DNA from: Guadua angustifolia
Taxonomy: Eukaryota > Streptophyta > Magnoliopsida > Poales > Poaceae
Direction of reading: 5' to 3'
Length of the DNA: 64,000 nt
Assembly (NCBI GenBank): GCA_036346375.1
Contig: CM070517.1
Location: 13,743,161 to 13,807,160 of the forward strand
Part shown: in pieces, positions 49,423 through 61,083 of the stretch
Numbering within the stretch: the stretch's first letter is position 1
How the letters are laid out: each line of letters opens with the position of its first letter
Notes under the pieces: model-generated
Told to the model about the DNA's origin: nothing
What the model saw: the letters and a program-made list of their open reading frames with translations, nothing else
Database searches by the model: none
Program-made: the position numbers and the translations under genes

Positions 49423-50024
49423 GTATGCATTAAATGACAAATCATCAATTACTGATAAGATGGTTCCCAGCGTCATGCCATGAATTTTCTCGCATTAAAT
49501 GAGCAAATTTGTTGCAAAAATCCAAAAAAAATTGCTTTTGACAAGATCTGAACGCAAGACCGCACACATGCACCGAAGCCCTCTGCCATCTGAACTAAGC
49601 TCCATTTGTGAAATGTGATGTATAATAAATTTATAAAGCTATATAGCATGATCAAAAGAACGACTATCTGTCGTATCTCTCTAACAACAGAGATTTATAT
49701 AGATAGCACGGTATTACCACAATTTCCCCTATGGTTCCTGAAAGAAAAAGAAAGACTTGCCAAAAGAAACAGGCCGGCCCCACCATGGCAGCCAGCAGGG
49801 AACCTTGGAATGCACACCAGCGAGCAGCCGTCCGGATCCCCCTGTCCCCAACGCCACCAACCGGTTCAGTTCAACCCAACAAAAACATACTCAACTCCAA
49901 AACCATTTCAATTTCAAATTTCCTCCTCCGCCGCCGCACCCTCCTCCCACCCCCAAAACGCAAACCCTAAATCCCACCCACCCGAACGGCCGCCGTCTCC
50001 TGTCCGGTTCGGGCTCCGGATCCG
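49423..50024. other. upstream region of the NEDD1-like gene
   Basis: Contains the promoter and probable 5' UTR. No clear TATA box was fixed. The GC-rich, pyrimidine-rich part from about 49840 leads into the start codon. Overlapping long frames here (49615-50061, 49757-50317) are shadows. Confidence 0.5.
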
Positions 50025-53000
50025 ATGGGGTTCGTGGATCCGGCGGCGCCGCTGCTGGTGACGTGCGGCGGCGACACCGTGAAGCTGTTCGACGTCACAG
50101 TCGAGTCCGGCGACCCCTGCGTCCTCGCCTACGCCCCCGCGCCCGGCCAGCCCGTCAACGCCGTCAAGTGGAACCACACCAGTCAGTACCCAGCTCTCTC
50201 CCTCGCTCTCGTCGCCTTCTCAGATCTCCCGAATTTGGTTGCTATGCATGCGTCGTTTACGCGAGGATCTCCAGCCTCCAGGTGCGAGCTGGCGCTTCGA
50301 TCCGTTGGGATCCGTAGTGGCAGGCCGATTTGATTCGGTCTCTACCGGTATGGAGGGGTTTGTGCCGGTAGACTGTAGTGCAGGACTGTGCCTCTGTGCC
50401 AGCAGCATCTGGCGTTCTCACCGAGTTCTCAAATGTAGCTTATGTAGCTATGCGTATTCAACAATACGTTGAATGTAAACAATGAAAGAGGTCTTTTGGA
50501 AATACTAGGATTGATGGATGGATATACTATCTTTGCTGACAGTAATTTTTGTTGTAGTTTGTTAGAGCTCTTTTTACGGAGAGAAGATCACTACTGTTCC
50601 ATCTTATGATAAAATAGTTGTTTTCGAATATTATTATATTAAAACACACATTTTATCTGCTGTTTTTTATATGTTTACAATAATTATACATTGTATTTAT
50701 TTTCTATTGGAGCATGAGCTAGTTAGAAGTTTCATGGACCCTGCATTTTGCTTTCTTGTGCAAATGTATTTGGATTATACTCTTGTTTCCTTAGCACTGT
50801 AATTCTAATAATAGCTCCCTGCAGTTCTTAGTCCCTGTTTGAGAGGGCTTAGCATCCTCCAGAAGCTAGCCTCTCTAAAAAGCTAGTCTAAAGGTTATTC
50901 AGCTTCCTTATAAGCCCTAGAAGCCACATCCTGTTTGGAGAAGCTTCAGGTTCTGTTGATTTTAAGCTGAGTTTGGAGCTCCCTCAAACAGGGCCTTGAT
51001 ATAGTATAGTATTCTTAGTTCCTTATCAAAACTAGCCTCTGAAATGTTGATTTTGCATGTTATCCTGTTAACTCTTGTGGAGGTACTTGCAATATATCCT
51101 TCAGCTATCAGACTAAAGGTTGACTTCCAGTCTTTTCATGAACAACGTTAGCTATTTTATTTTTCATGCTCTACAGTACGGGTCGGCAACAACCAATGCA
51201 TTTTTTTATACCTGTTTTCTCACTGTGTATTGAAATTTCAACAAAGAAAGTAATGCATAATGCATATTGATGGAAGACAGGATATCAATTTGTATCTTGC
51301 AATCCATGTCGACAAATTTGTTCATACAATGTTTAAATGCTTGACATCTGAAAACTATGAAACTGTTCTGGTTTTGTTTTTGTTTTAGTGCAATGTTTGT
51401 TAAGTTACTTTTAGTCTAACAATGTGTTTCCCTAACTTGCTAGCCTTTTACAAGAAGTTAAACTGAATATCCTGAGGAAACATCCATAGTTTCATTGCAT
51501 GATCAAGCTGCAAGCCTGCAACTACAAGTAATAGCACTGACTTCCATTTATTTTTAAACCTGCAGATCTAATTGTAGCAAGTGCTGGAGATGATAAAAAG
51601 ATATCATTATGGCATAAAAAAGGTCAAAATGTAGGACAGCTGCCAACATCAAATGTTGATCGTGGTGATGACATAGAGGTACCAGTGCATCCTTATGATT
51701 TTGTGATCACATCTTTTGCCTGACAAACATGCATGTGGTACTCATTTTGATGTAGGCCCTCCATTACTAAATACATGACATTCTAGTATATTGCACGATA
51801 TGACGAGAACCAAGACATGAATGCCAAAGACCATAGTACCCTTGTCCAATGGCTTAATTAGAATAATCACACTTAACTCCCACATGTATATGCACTTGCC
51901 CCAAATATAAATCTAAAAGCATGCTTGCTCCTTACTTTACAAAAAATTGCACTGTAGTTCTTTGTAATGCATTATCTTGCTTTAAAATTTTTCTACCATA
52001 CACCTCTCGAACTTTCACATATGGCGTTGAGCTTTCTCTATTTTGTTGCCCTCTGCCCTGACATTTGTACTGGCTGCCTTCACTACTGGACAGTTAGATG
52101 ATAACATCTTTATCTATTATCTTCTAATGAGCCTATGCCTGAACTCGACAAATTGCGTTTTCTTGTCAGGAATGCATATATTCGATCAGTTTTAGCAACA
52201 AAGGTTCTCGATATCTTTGCTCTGGTGGTAGTGGCCATATTGTTAGGATATGGGATTTGCAGCGGAAGAGATGTATCAAATGGCTAAGTGGTCACACTGA
52301 CACCATTACCGGTGTAATGTATAATTGCAAAGATGAACATTTGGCATCGATCAGCATGAAGGGGGATCTCATTCTTCATAATCTTGCTTCTGGAGCACGT
52401 GCTGCTGAACTTAGTGATCCAAATGGACAGGTAATTGTTTTACTTTGTGTTGTTCTCTGTAAAACAATCGTGTGTCTTAGTAGGTTCTAACATGTCAGAA
52501 TTCTGAATTTTTTCAGATAAATTTCTTACGTTGGTTGTATTTTTTCTGTAAGGCCAGGTTTTGAGAGTGCTCGATTATTCACGAAACAGTAGGCACATAT
52601 TGGTGACAGCAGGAGATGATGGTTCTGTGCATCTTTGGGATACAACTGCGAGGACTCCGAAGGTACCAATATTAGATGCGAGCTGCTTAGGTTGAACATG
52701 TTCTTCTAGTATTCATCTTAAGACAGAGTTATGCCATTTTTATATAGATATCATAAAAATAGAATGCAACATTGAAGATAGCAAATTGTATAGGTAATTA
52801 GAAAAGCTAAGTTTCAATAATACCTTTATACTTTGAAGGTATCCCAGCAATGTGTATTATAAATCATTTTTCTTTTGTTGTACTTCAAGCATCTCTCTCT
52901 TTTTTTTTTTTTGGTTTGCTTGAGTAAAGGAATAGGAATGTATGAATCATGCTCATCTTGCTTCGTAATATTTCCTTTTTTTTATGATGGTAAAGAAAGC

Positions 53001-56000
53001 GATGCTTGCTGTGTCTTCTTCCTCAGGATTCCCTTCATTTATTGCGGGTTCAAGTTTGGACATGCTTGCTTCATTTGAAATTTGATAACTGAGGTTTGAG
53101 CCAAAATGGAGGCAGATACACCAACACCAAGGATCTTTAGTTTAACTAAGCTGGCGTGAAAATTCACTTATTTGTTGACTGACATTTGAAAAAGACTTGT
53201 TCAAGTGGATTCTTCTACTTTAGTGATCTAAGATCTTTAAAAGTGGTTTATTTTGTGTCACTAGTAGTTGGACTCTAGTTAAATTAATTGAGAGAGAACT
53301 TTTAATCTATTCATACAAGTTCTGGTTAACATTATTAGTTTCAGAAAACAATTGAGATCAGTTATTTAAATGTTCCCTTATATTTATGATGACTTGATGT
53401 GCCGTAAGCTTTAAGATGCTTGGTGCTTGCTCTGATGCTATTCTGGAATTGACTAATGCCATTGCTCAGGTCTCATGGCTGAAGCAACATTCTGCACCCA
53501 CAAGCGGTGTTTGTATCTCACCCTCCAGTGACAAGGTTTCTTTTAGTAAATATTGTTGGTGTTTTATGTTTGAATTAATATTGACTTGACTGTAATTAAG
53601 GTTTATATTGTGTTGTTGTAGCTAATTGCTACGGTTGGCTTGGATAAGAAGTTATACATACTCGATTCAGGGTCAAGAAGACCAATGCACACTATTCCTC
53701 ATGATGCCCCTTTCTCATCATTGGCATACAATGATGATGGTGCTATATTGGCAGCAGGCACGAATGGTGGGCGTGTGGTATTCTATGATGTTCGGGGGAA
53801 ACCTCAGCCATTGACCATTCTTCGTGCATACAATAGCTCAGAGGTGGGAAACAATACATATCTCTTTTCCCTCATTGATGTCTGCAAATTGTTGTCGGCT
53901 TACAGGTTATGCTGTTCTCTGGTAGTTTTTGTAGTGAATTTGAACACAAGTTGTTACAGCACGTCCACTTATATTAAAGTATGCCAATTACCACTATCGA
54001 TTTCTTAAATTAGTGCAGCACATGTGTTTCTTGATACCAGTAGTAGTTAAGTATGACTGGAACTTCTATAATTGGTTATGAATGACTGACAGAAGCGCTG
54101 CCTCTTGCTATGATTTTTTATGTATTTTTGGAATTACATTACTAACGATCTAAATAGAACAAATGTTTCACTCCTCTCGAAACAGCAACCTCTAGGAGAA
54201 AATGGAATTGTATTTCGTTGTGGGATGAGGAGTTTGTTTCTGTAGTTAAATTCCATAAATGTACTATGAATTATGAACAATTTAATTTTTCTATGAGCTT
54301 ATGCTGTACCATAGTTGTCATGGTGGTCCGGCTAGGCGCGGAGAGGCCAAACCGCCTGGACGCCTAGGTGCTTAGGCGATGATTAGGCGAAACAAAAATA
54401 ATAAATAATATCTCATATGGCATGAAATTGAGTCGAATATGAAGCAAAAGATATATCAGTAAGCACGAAGGGTAGCGACTAAGCATCAACAATAGCATTC
54501 ATCAGTGAGCACGAAGGGTAAGCATCAAACAACACATTGGTTCTGGAATCTGGACATTTAAAAAGGCACCGGGCATTAGGCATCACCATCACTTGCATCA
54601 TAGGTTCCAGGCATCAGGCATCAGGCATCAACACTTGCATCAGGCATCACCATCATGAAGGGGAGGTGATCAGGGAGGTCCAGGCACCAGGCATCACCAT
54701 CACTTGCTACTGGCACTCCAAAGCAGAGGGAGGAGCAGCGCACCAGAGTTGGGTGACTGGCGAGGTGAAGCGGATAGAATTGGGCCTTGGAAGGAGGAGG
54801 CTGCGTGCAAGACCTGCGCGGCTGCGCAGCCAGGAGCGGGTGGGAGGAGCAGCGCACCAAAGCAGAGGGAGGAGGGAGGAGCAGAGGGAAGGGAAGAAGG
54901 GGGATCATGAAGGGGGAGGCTAGGAGCTGAGGAGGATCGGGAAGAAGGGGGTTCTCACCGGAGATCCTGAGATGCGGCGTGGAGGCGGTCCAGCAGTGGA
55001 AACGGTTCGGCAGTGGTGGAGGCGGAGCTATGGCGTCTATGCTTTGGCTCTGCGGCGTCTGCGCTCTTCTCTAGGGTCAGTCTCTAGCCTCTGGCTCTTC
55101 TCAAGTCCCGCACGGCCGCGCCTTATCTACTGACCTTAGCGTTGCAACACCTGTCCAACTCCCGCCCCCGCAGCGCCCAGTAGGCTGACTCATCGCCTGG
55201 ACGCCTGGGCGGGTGCCTAACTCGCTCCAGTTGAGACGGCCAGCCCAGGCGTCTAGCTCCCGCTGCTTGGACGACCCCTAGTCAACGCCATGACAACAAA
55301 GCACTGTACTTAAATGTTATTTCCAACTATTCTATTGTATCTAAAACATGTTTTGCAAATTAAGGTTTTGTTAACTTGTTCTGGTCTTCTGGAGTACTCA
55401 ATTTTGGTAATAATATCAATGAGCTTGACAAATTTTTCAATAAGGTATTGCCTGCTTGCACTATGTTGATTGTGCAGCTTACACAGTCTATTTCTTTATT
55501 TGCTTTTGCTGACTTGTTATGTCAACCTGACAACTTGCCTCTTTAAGTCAAACATGGTGCAAAAGACCAATATGGGCCTTTATGTATAACTGCTTCTCAA
55601 ATATTTGTATCTCTGCTCTATCGAGTTCTTTAACATTTCTGAATTTACAATTCTCATCAGGCTGTGACAGGTTTATGTTGGCAACGGTCAAAGCCCGTCA
55701 TTGTTAACGAGAACAGTTCTTCTGAAGTTGCCCTTCTTGGGGGAACTAGTGAAGAATCTGTTCTTATGCCTGATCCCTTGCCTTCAGCAACAACTTCAAC
55801 TTTTACTTCTGGAGCAGCCATTCCGAGTCTTCGCTCTTCTTTGACGGCGAACACAAGTGGATTTCTTTCTACATCAAATTCTTCTACTGTGGAGGAAACT
55901 CCATATAGGACTCGTCCATTGTCTGGTGGATCATTGTCGAAGCTACAGGCTCCTCATGGTAACTTCAATCTAAAGGATGATATGGATGTATTTTCTCCAC

Positions 56001-58285
56001 TTGTTGATGTCCAGCCTTTCATACCATCCAGCGGCAGCTGGTGGGATGAGCATGGGAGTGATGAGACCAAAAAAGATGATAAACCTCGAGAGAAAAAATT
56101 GTCAACAACTAGGAAGTTTCCATTTATTGAAGACAATAGTGAGCCACATCCAATCTCAGATTGGAGTTCTATTTCCAATTCAAGACAGGTTCCATGATTT
56201 ATTCTGGTTTCTTCGTATAAAACATATATTATTGTTTGACAGGCCCGGATGACCAATCAAGCCTTCTTAATTTTGTTATAAATGTTTTCATTCTACAGGA
56301 AGATGTTTCATCTATGACCACTGCAGCCATGCCATCATGGAAGAGTGAACCACCTATCACTTCACCAGAGACATCAACTGGAAATGCATTACCAGATAGG
56401 CTAACTCATCGTCAACAAATCTCACGGTTTGGGGCTTCAGCCTTTCAGACTGGCAGCTTGGCATTTTCAGGCTTACAAGATTCAGCTTCAACCACCAGTC
56501 ACACATTGAAAGGTTCTCTGACAAGTAACATTTTAATGAACCTACAAAACAAGGGCATATTGAGCAATGCGCGCTCCTCCCAGGACACATCATCTGCTGG
56601 CCTTCAGAGTTCATTGTCCTCATCCTTCATGTCCAAGACTGTCTCATCAGTGAATTCTGATCTGCCAGGAGCAGCGCAATCCAATTCTTCATGGAGACAC
56701 ACAGCCTTTACTGATAGAATAAACACATCCTCTGTTTTTAGTGAAGGATTAGCTTCAGCATTTGGTTCACCAAAATCAAAGAAGACGGGAGCAGAAACAA
56801 AAGACGAACTGCTCAATAATCTCTTAGCAAGACAAGAGACAGCAACTGCCTCATCTGGAGGCCTTCTAGCAAGCAATGTAAGAATTACTTATTTACTTGT
56901 GCGACTTGTATTACTAGAAAGTAAGAACAGTATGATTTACTTACTAATAGAGTCGCTACATGTTATATTGTAGGGGGTAGTGCCACCACAATTGCCAAAC
57001 TTAGGTTTGTCAACCGATCAACAGGGAGCTTCTTCCTTCTCACTTCAGTATGTGCAGCGCATGCTTGAGGAATCTCTAGGCTCTGTTCACAAGTCCATCC
57101 ATGAGGATGTGAGAAATCTGCACATTGAACTTCTAAGACAGTTTCACATGCAGGAGGTAAGAAATTTCTAGGGTTCATTTCATGTAGTTCATTTGGAATT
57201 TATTCTTCCTGTTTCCACTGGATATAGATCCAGTTTCAGTTCCATCCTGCCAACCACCTCATTCTGTTGTCAGTTGTAAGCATCTATGCAATCTGCTCCA
57301 ATGCTATGCAAGACCTGCATAATATGTTTGGTGTCTGGTGAACTCACATAGATGGTGTGAAAAGGAGCATTAGGATGAGGGGTTAGACAGGCTGTGCTTA
57401 TTTTTTCAAAAGAAGTGTGCATTAGGATGAGGGGTTAAACAGACTGCACTTATTTTTTCAAAATAAATGAAGTATACTAGTTACGGACATGTGATGATCA
57501 CGGTCCCCCTGTTTAATTTGTTCTGTATGACCTTGTATTTTCTTCACCACCCTCACCTAGCTCATTCCTTTTTTCAAAATCATGTCCTACTTGCCAGATA
57601 TATTCATTTCTTGGACTGTGGTGTACATATATGCTGCCAATGGAATGCCAATGGTTTATCAGCCACCTTAGATGAGTGGACTAGCATGTCAGCTGTAGGA
57701 CCACTTGGGGTCATGTACACTAGCTGTATTAATTAGCCCATCTTTCATCATGGTAATCTGTTAGGTAAATGATACTCAAAGCCATCAGTGTTCAAGATGA
57801 TAGATTGTAGAAACACATGAAGCTCTTGTTATTGTCTCGAGATCACATATATCTTAGTAATGCAGAATTTTACCGACTTGTTGGTATGCTATGGATTGTT
57901 ATTTTCGTTATTCTCAAAGAGGGTGTCATGCTTTTCTTTTCTGTGCTTGCATTCTGTTGGCAAAATTGTTATTACCAGTTGAGTTCATGAAAGCAAATTT
58001 GTTTAGCTACCACGTCGTCTTGTCTGAACTTGTGCTTTGGAAGCTTTCATCTGTTCATCTTTCTTCATGCCTTTGTACCAATCATCTAGTCTGTTCTTTG
58101 AGGTCTTATCCATTATCCTAGCTAAGGTTCAATACATTTTATTTTGACATAATGAACCTTCCTGCAACGAGCAGATGGAGATGTCCGGCATGCTGAACTT
58201 GGTCCTAGAGAAGCTGGAAGGGCTGACAAAGGAAGTGCATCAACTAAGGAGGGAGAACCAGCAGCTCCGGCAGCAGCTTCTGTAA
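50025..58285 (+). CDS. NEDD1: NEDD1-type WD40 protein, gamma-tubulin recruitment factor (10 coding exons)
   Basis: Coding exons: 50025-50181, 51566-51678, 52170-52430, 52558-52662, 53470-53535, 53622-53843, 55661-56188, 56299-56877, 56974-57156 and 58175-58285. All junctions are GT-AG, and the phases join to 774 codons plus TAA. The N-terminal ~330 residues carry WD40 repeats, seen in GGDTVKLFD, SAGDDKKISLW, GHIVRIWD, AGDDGSVHLWD and GGRVVFYDVRG. The middle is long, Ser-rich and probably disordered. The last ~95 residues are helical (MLEESLGSVHKSIHEDV, then a leucine-rich coil to the end), as in NEDD1, where this part binds gamma-tubulin complexes. The length matches plant NEDD1. In plants it organises microtubules in the spindle and phragmoplast. 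Introns 1 and 6 are large and hold transposon inserts. The start is the first in-frame ATG before the conserved GGDTVKLFD. Confidence 0.93.
50831..50995. mobile_element. MITE in NEDD1 intron 1, 165 bp
   Basis: Ends are GTCCCTGTTTGAGAGGG and, on the other strand, GGCCCTGTTTGAGGGAG. Flanks are TTA and TTG, close to a Tourist-type 3-bp duplication. It is internally rich in AAGCT-type inverted sequence and has no coding capacity. Confidence 0.65.
54314..55297. mobile_element. repeat element in NEDD1 intron 6, about 984 bp
   Basis: The ends are inverted: GTTGTCATGG at the left and CCATGACAAC at the right, each followed inward by GC-rich text with GGACGCCTAGG-like words. The middle has tandem CATCACCATCACTTGCATCA/AGGCATCA units (54570-54710) and GA-rich sequence. 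The plus frame 54537-54923 is low complexity and is not a gene. The superfamily is uncertain and no target duplication is clear. Confidence 0.55.
57364..57463 (+). repeat. ~55-bp tandem duplication in NEDD1 intron 9
   Basis: GCATTAGGATGAGGGGTTA...TTATTTTTTCAAAA occurs twice in succession with a few differences. Confidence 0.75.
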
Positions 58286-58758
58286 TCGGTCTTTATTGGA
58301 GGGCGGTTAATACGACATTGTTGTGTTTTATGGAAGAGTGCAACCCACACCGACTTTCGATATACGCCCGACAGTGCTGCTTACATATGATTGTCCGTTT
58401 GTCTGGCCCATAGGAAATTCATGTTTGACACGGTTGTACATAGCATAACCCTCTTTAATTTAGAAGCATATTGATTTTTCTGTTTGTTGTGTCATGTTGG
58501 GCTGTTTCCTTGTAATCTTCTTGTTTGTATCTGGATGGCCTGATTTTGATGTCCTATGTGAAATGCCAACAGAGCGAGAGATTTACAATGCAACTTTTGC
58601 TAAATCTTGTTCTGTCTCACCATGATGAGGCTGAGATTCTTAAATTTGTATGTGTCGTGGTTTACTTTTTCTGTAACAGGTGTGATTAGATTAATCTTGT
58701 TCATATTCCACTTATTTCTTATATTATTGTTGTTGCTATTATTATTTTGTGTTTATTA
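58286..58758. other. 3' region of the NEDD1-like gene
   Basis: Presumed 3' UTR and downstream DNA with no further frame of note. No single poly(A) signal stands out. Confidence 0.4.
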
Positions 58759-58961
58759 GGGTTTGTTTGTTTCAGCTTTGGATTATCTAAAAACTGATTC
58801 TGGATTGTGGTCGTAAAGAAGCTGATTTTTCAAAAGCTAGAATCTAAAAGCACATATAAAGTGGATTATGGATGAGAATCGGATTCTAGAATCAGGTTGT
58901 TTGTTTTTTATTCTGCTTTTGAGGTGAAAATCTAGAATCAAAAGTTAAAATAAACAGGCCC
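58759..58961. mobile_element. Tourist-like MITE, 203 bp
   Basis: Ends GGGTTTGTTTG and, inverted, GGGCCTGTTTA, flanked by TTA on both sides (58756-58758, 58962-58964). The interior has inverted GATTCTGGATT/AATCTAGAATC-like text. This fits PIF/Harbinger-derived MITEs. Confidence 0.75.
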
Positions 58962-59146
58962 TTAGTTTTCTAGAGTAGTGTTGTCGTGGTCACTTATATC
59001 TTAGCAGCTTGTACGCTGAGCTCATCAGATTAAGAGAAGATCGATACATTGTCTAAGCCGTTGTTGATGCGAGAGCGTCGTTGTTAATGCTAAGCAAGCA
59101 GGGCTTTCAAAAGAGCTAAGTTGGTCAAGCTATTCGATGCCAGTTA

Positions 59147-59510
59147 GAGCAACTTCAATTCAAACCCATATATTTTTCTCTAAATCACTCATTTAGGGGT
59201 GGTGTAAAAATTAAGAGCACTCTATATCAAATTTGTCTCCAACCCACACTCCCTATTACTCACCCCTATTATTTATCTAAACATTATTATTACTTTGCAT
59301 CTATGAATTATTTACTAAAAATATAAATAACAAATAAAAAAAATGTTAAAGAAAATAGTAGGGGGAAGGAGAAAGCCTTTAAATGTAGGGGTGAGAAAGA
59401 GTCTCCCTAAAATAAGGTTCTTTATAAGGGTTAGGTTGGAGCTCATATTTTTTTATTTCTCCTTATAATTTAGGATAGGGAGAGGTTTAAGAGGTGGGTT
59501 GGACTTGCTC
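59147..59510. mobile_element. Tourist-like MITE, 364 bp
   Basis: Ends GAGCAACTTCAA and, inverted, GAGCAAGTCCAA, flanked by TTA on both sides (59144-59146, 59511-59513). AT-rich interior, no coding capacity. Confidence 0.75.
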
Positions 59511-59560
59511 TTATAGGGAATATATGGAACCAATCCTCAATTGAACGCACCCGACTCCAA

Positions 59561-59944
59561 AGGCCTGTTTGTTTTAGCTAGGGATTATAGAAAGCAGCTT
59601 TTAAAAGCTAGAAGGTTAACAAACAGACAACTTTTAATTTAGATTGTAAGAATCCGGAGTCCAGATTGTTAGAATCCCACAATCCACCTTGGAGGAGCTT
59701 TCCTCAGCTTTTTTTTTGTACAAAAGACCATAATACCCTTCCACCTTCCAGTAAAATAAGGCAACAAAACAGCCCGAGGGTACTATAGACTTTTGCCATG
59801 CAGAAACAACAATCCAAATACACTATAATCTAAGTTACCAAACAGTCATCAGCTTTTAACAATCTAGCTTTTAACAATCCAGCTTTTACAATCCAGATTT
59901 TAAAATCTGCTTTCTATAATCCCTAGCTGAAACAAACAGGTCCT
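59561..59944. mobile_element. MITE with ~36-bp inverted ends, 384 bp
   Basis: The left end AGGCCTGTTTGTTTTAGCTA and inverted right end AGGACCTGTTTGTTTCAGCT continue matching through GGGATTATAGAAAGCAG. Several AGCTTTTAACAATC units repeat near the right end. A clean target duplication is not obvious. Confidence 0.75.
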
Positions 59945-60465
59945 AACTCATTCAAGCCGTTAGTCCGTGGATCTAAGAGCCAGTTGGGGAGAGCCATGGC
60001 TTTTCGTTAAATCCATTCAAACGGTCCATATCTACTTGCCGGATCATCCAATATCACTCTCTCCGAAAGACGGATGAAATTTAAGGAAACATCACTATTT
60101 AAAGGTTTCATAATTGCTAAAGCATGAATGAATAGTTCAAGAGATTATTTACTCTTTTCTTCGTATGAATGTGTACAGTTTATACTACAATAATGACACG
60201 CAGAAGCACTGCTAAACGAAACGAAGCCTACTATTTTGAGGTGGCTTGCTTCGCCCGGTCATCTTCCTTTCGCTCGTGCCGTGTGCGCACGCGGTTGTCC
60301 CCGTCCGCGTGGCCTCCGACTCCACTCGTTTCCTTGGTCCGTTTCTCAAAAACACAAACCGAATCCCAACCCCAATCAACCCACCACGTCGACCCACTCG
60401 GCGCTTCCCCCGCCTACCAGCGAAGAAGAGGTTACTGAATTCCTCGCCTCCGCGCGGCGAATCCG

Positions 60466-61054
60466 GTAAGCGCTCGATCTCCCCGCCTGCTAGATCCGCC
60501 CCCGATTCGATGCCTATCTGTGCTAGCCAACGAACTTCTCGCGGCAGGCAGTTACTGGGCGATGCGCCCCTTCCTCTTGCGTGTTCATCGCGGTTAGGCG
60601 GCGGGTTTCCCTTCTGATTCCGCGCGCTGTTGGTGTCGAGCCCGAGCGGTAGGTCGGGAGTCTCAGCCAGTTGTGCTATATCTTTGGGGTTTGTTGAGCT
60701 GCTGGTTACGATTACGACCACGAATTAGTTTGACTTGGTAGGAGTTTTGTTCGGTTTGTTTAGGGCGCTGTCGCGGAGTTTCCTCCCACTTGGATTATAT
60801 GTTTATTTGCTATATGCTTCTAGTTGCAAATTTGTCCCCTAGAGCCCTTGTGATATCTAGGTGTGTCATTGATTCTTGGCTGCAAATTTGAACTGCTGCT
60901 CCTTGTATCCGAATGCTGGCTTCAGGAGTGGAAGTTCGTGTTATCCTGTAGTTCTTTCTTGGCTATTTACACTGCTGCTTCTCTGGATGTTTCTCTCTTT
61001 TTTTTTTAGAATTGGCCGGTGAATGACGATTTGTCTTGTTCTTTCACCTCGCAG
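60466..61054 (+). other. probable intron in the 5' UTR of the SNF7-like gene
   Basis: A GTAAGC donor follows GAATCCG at 60466 and a CTCGCAG acceptor ends at 61054, 29 bases before the start codon. Upstream (about 60350-60465) is CT- and CG-rich, as expected for a first non-coding exon. RNA evidence would be needed to confirm it. Confidence 0.55.
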
Positions 61055-61083
61055 GTTGAGTTAATATCGTTGGAGGCGCAGCC

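Noticed and set aside
49540..49615. tRNA-like text (GAACGCAAGACCGCAC...CTGAACTAAGC) upstream of NEDD1
   Set aside because: No complete cloverleaf with acceptor and T-arm pairing could be formed by eye.
54537..54923. 128-codon frame in NEDD1 intron 6
   Set aside because: It is built from CATCAC/GGCATC tandem repeats and purine-rich sequence within an inserted repeat.
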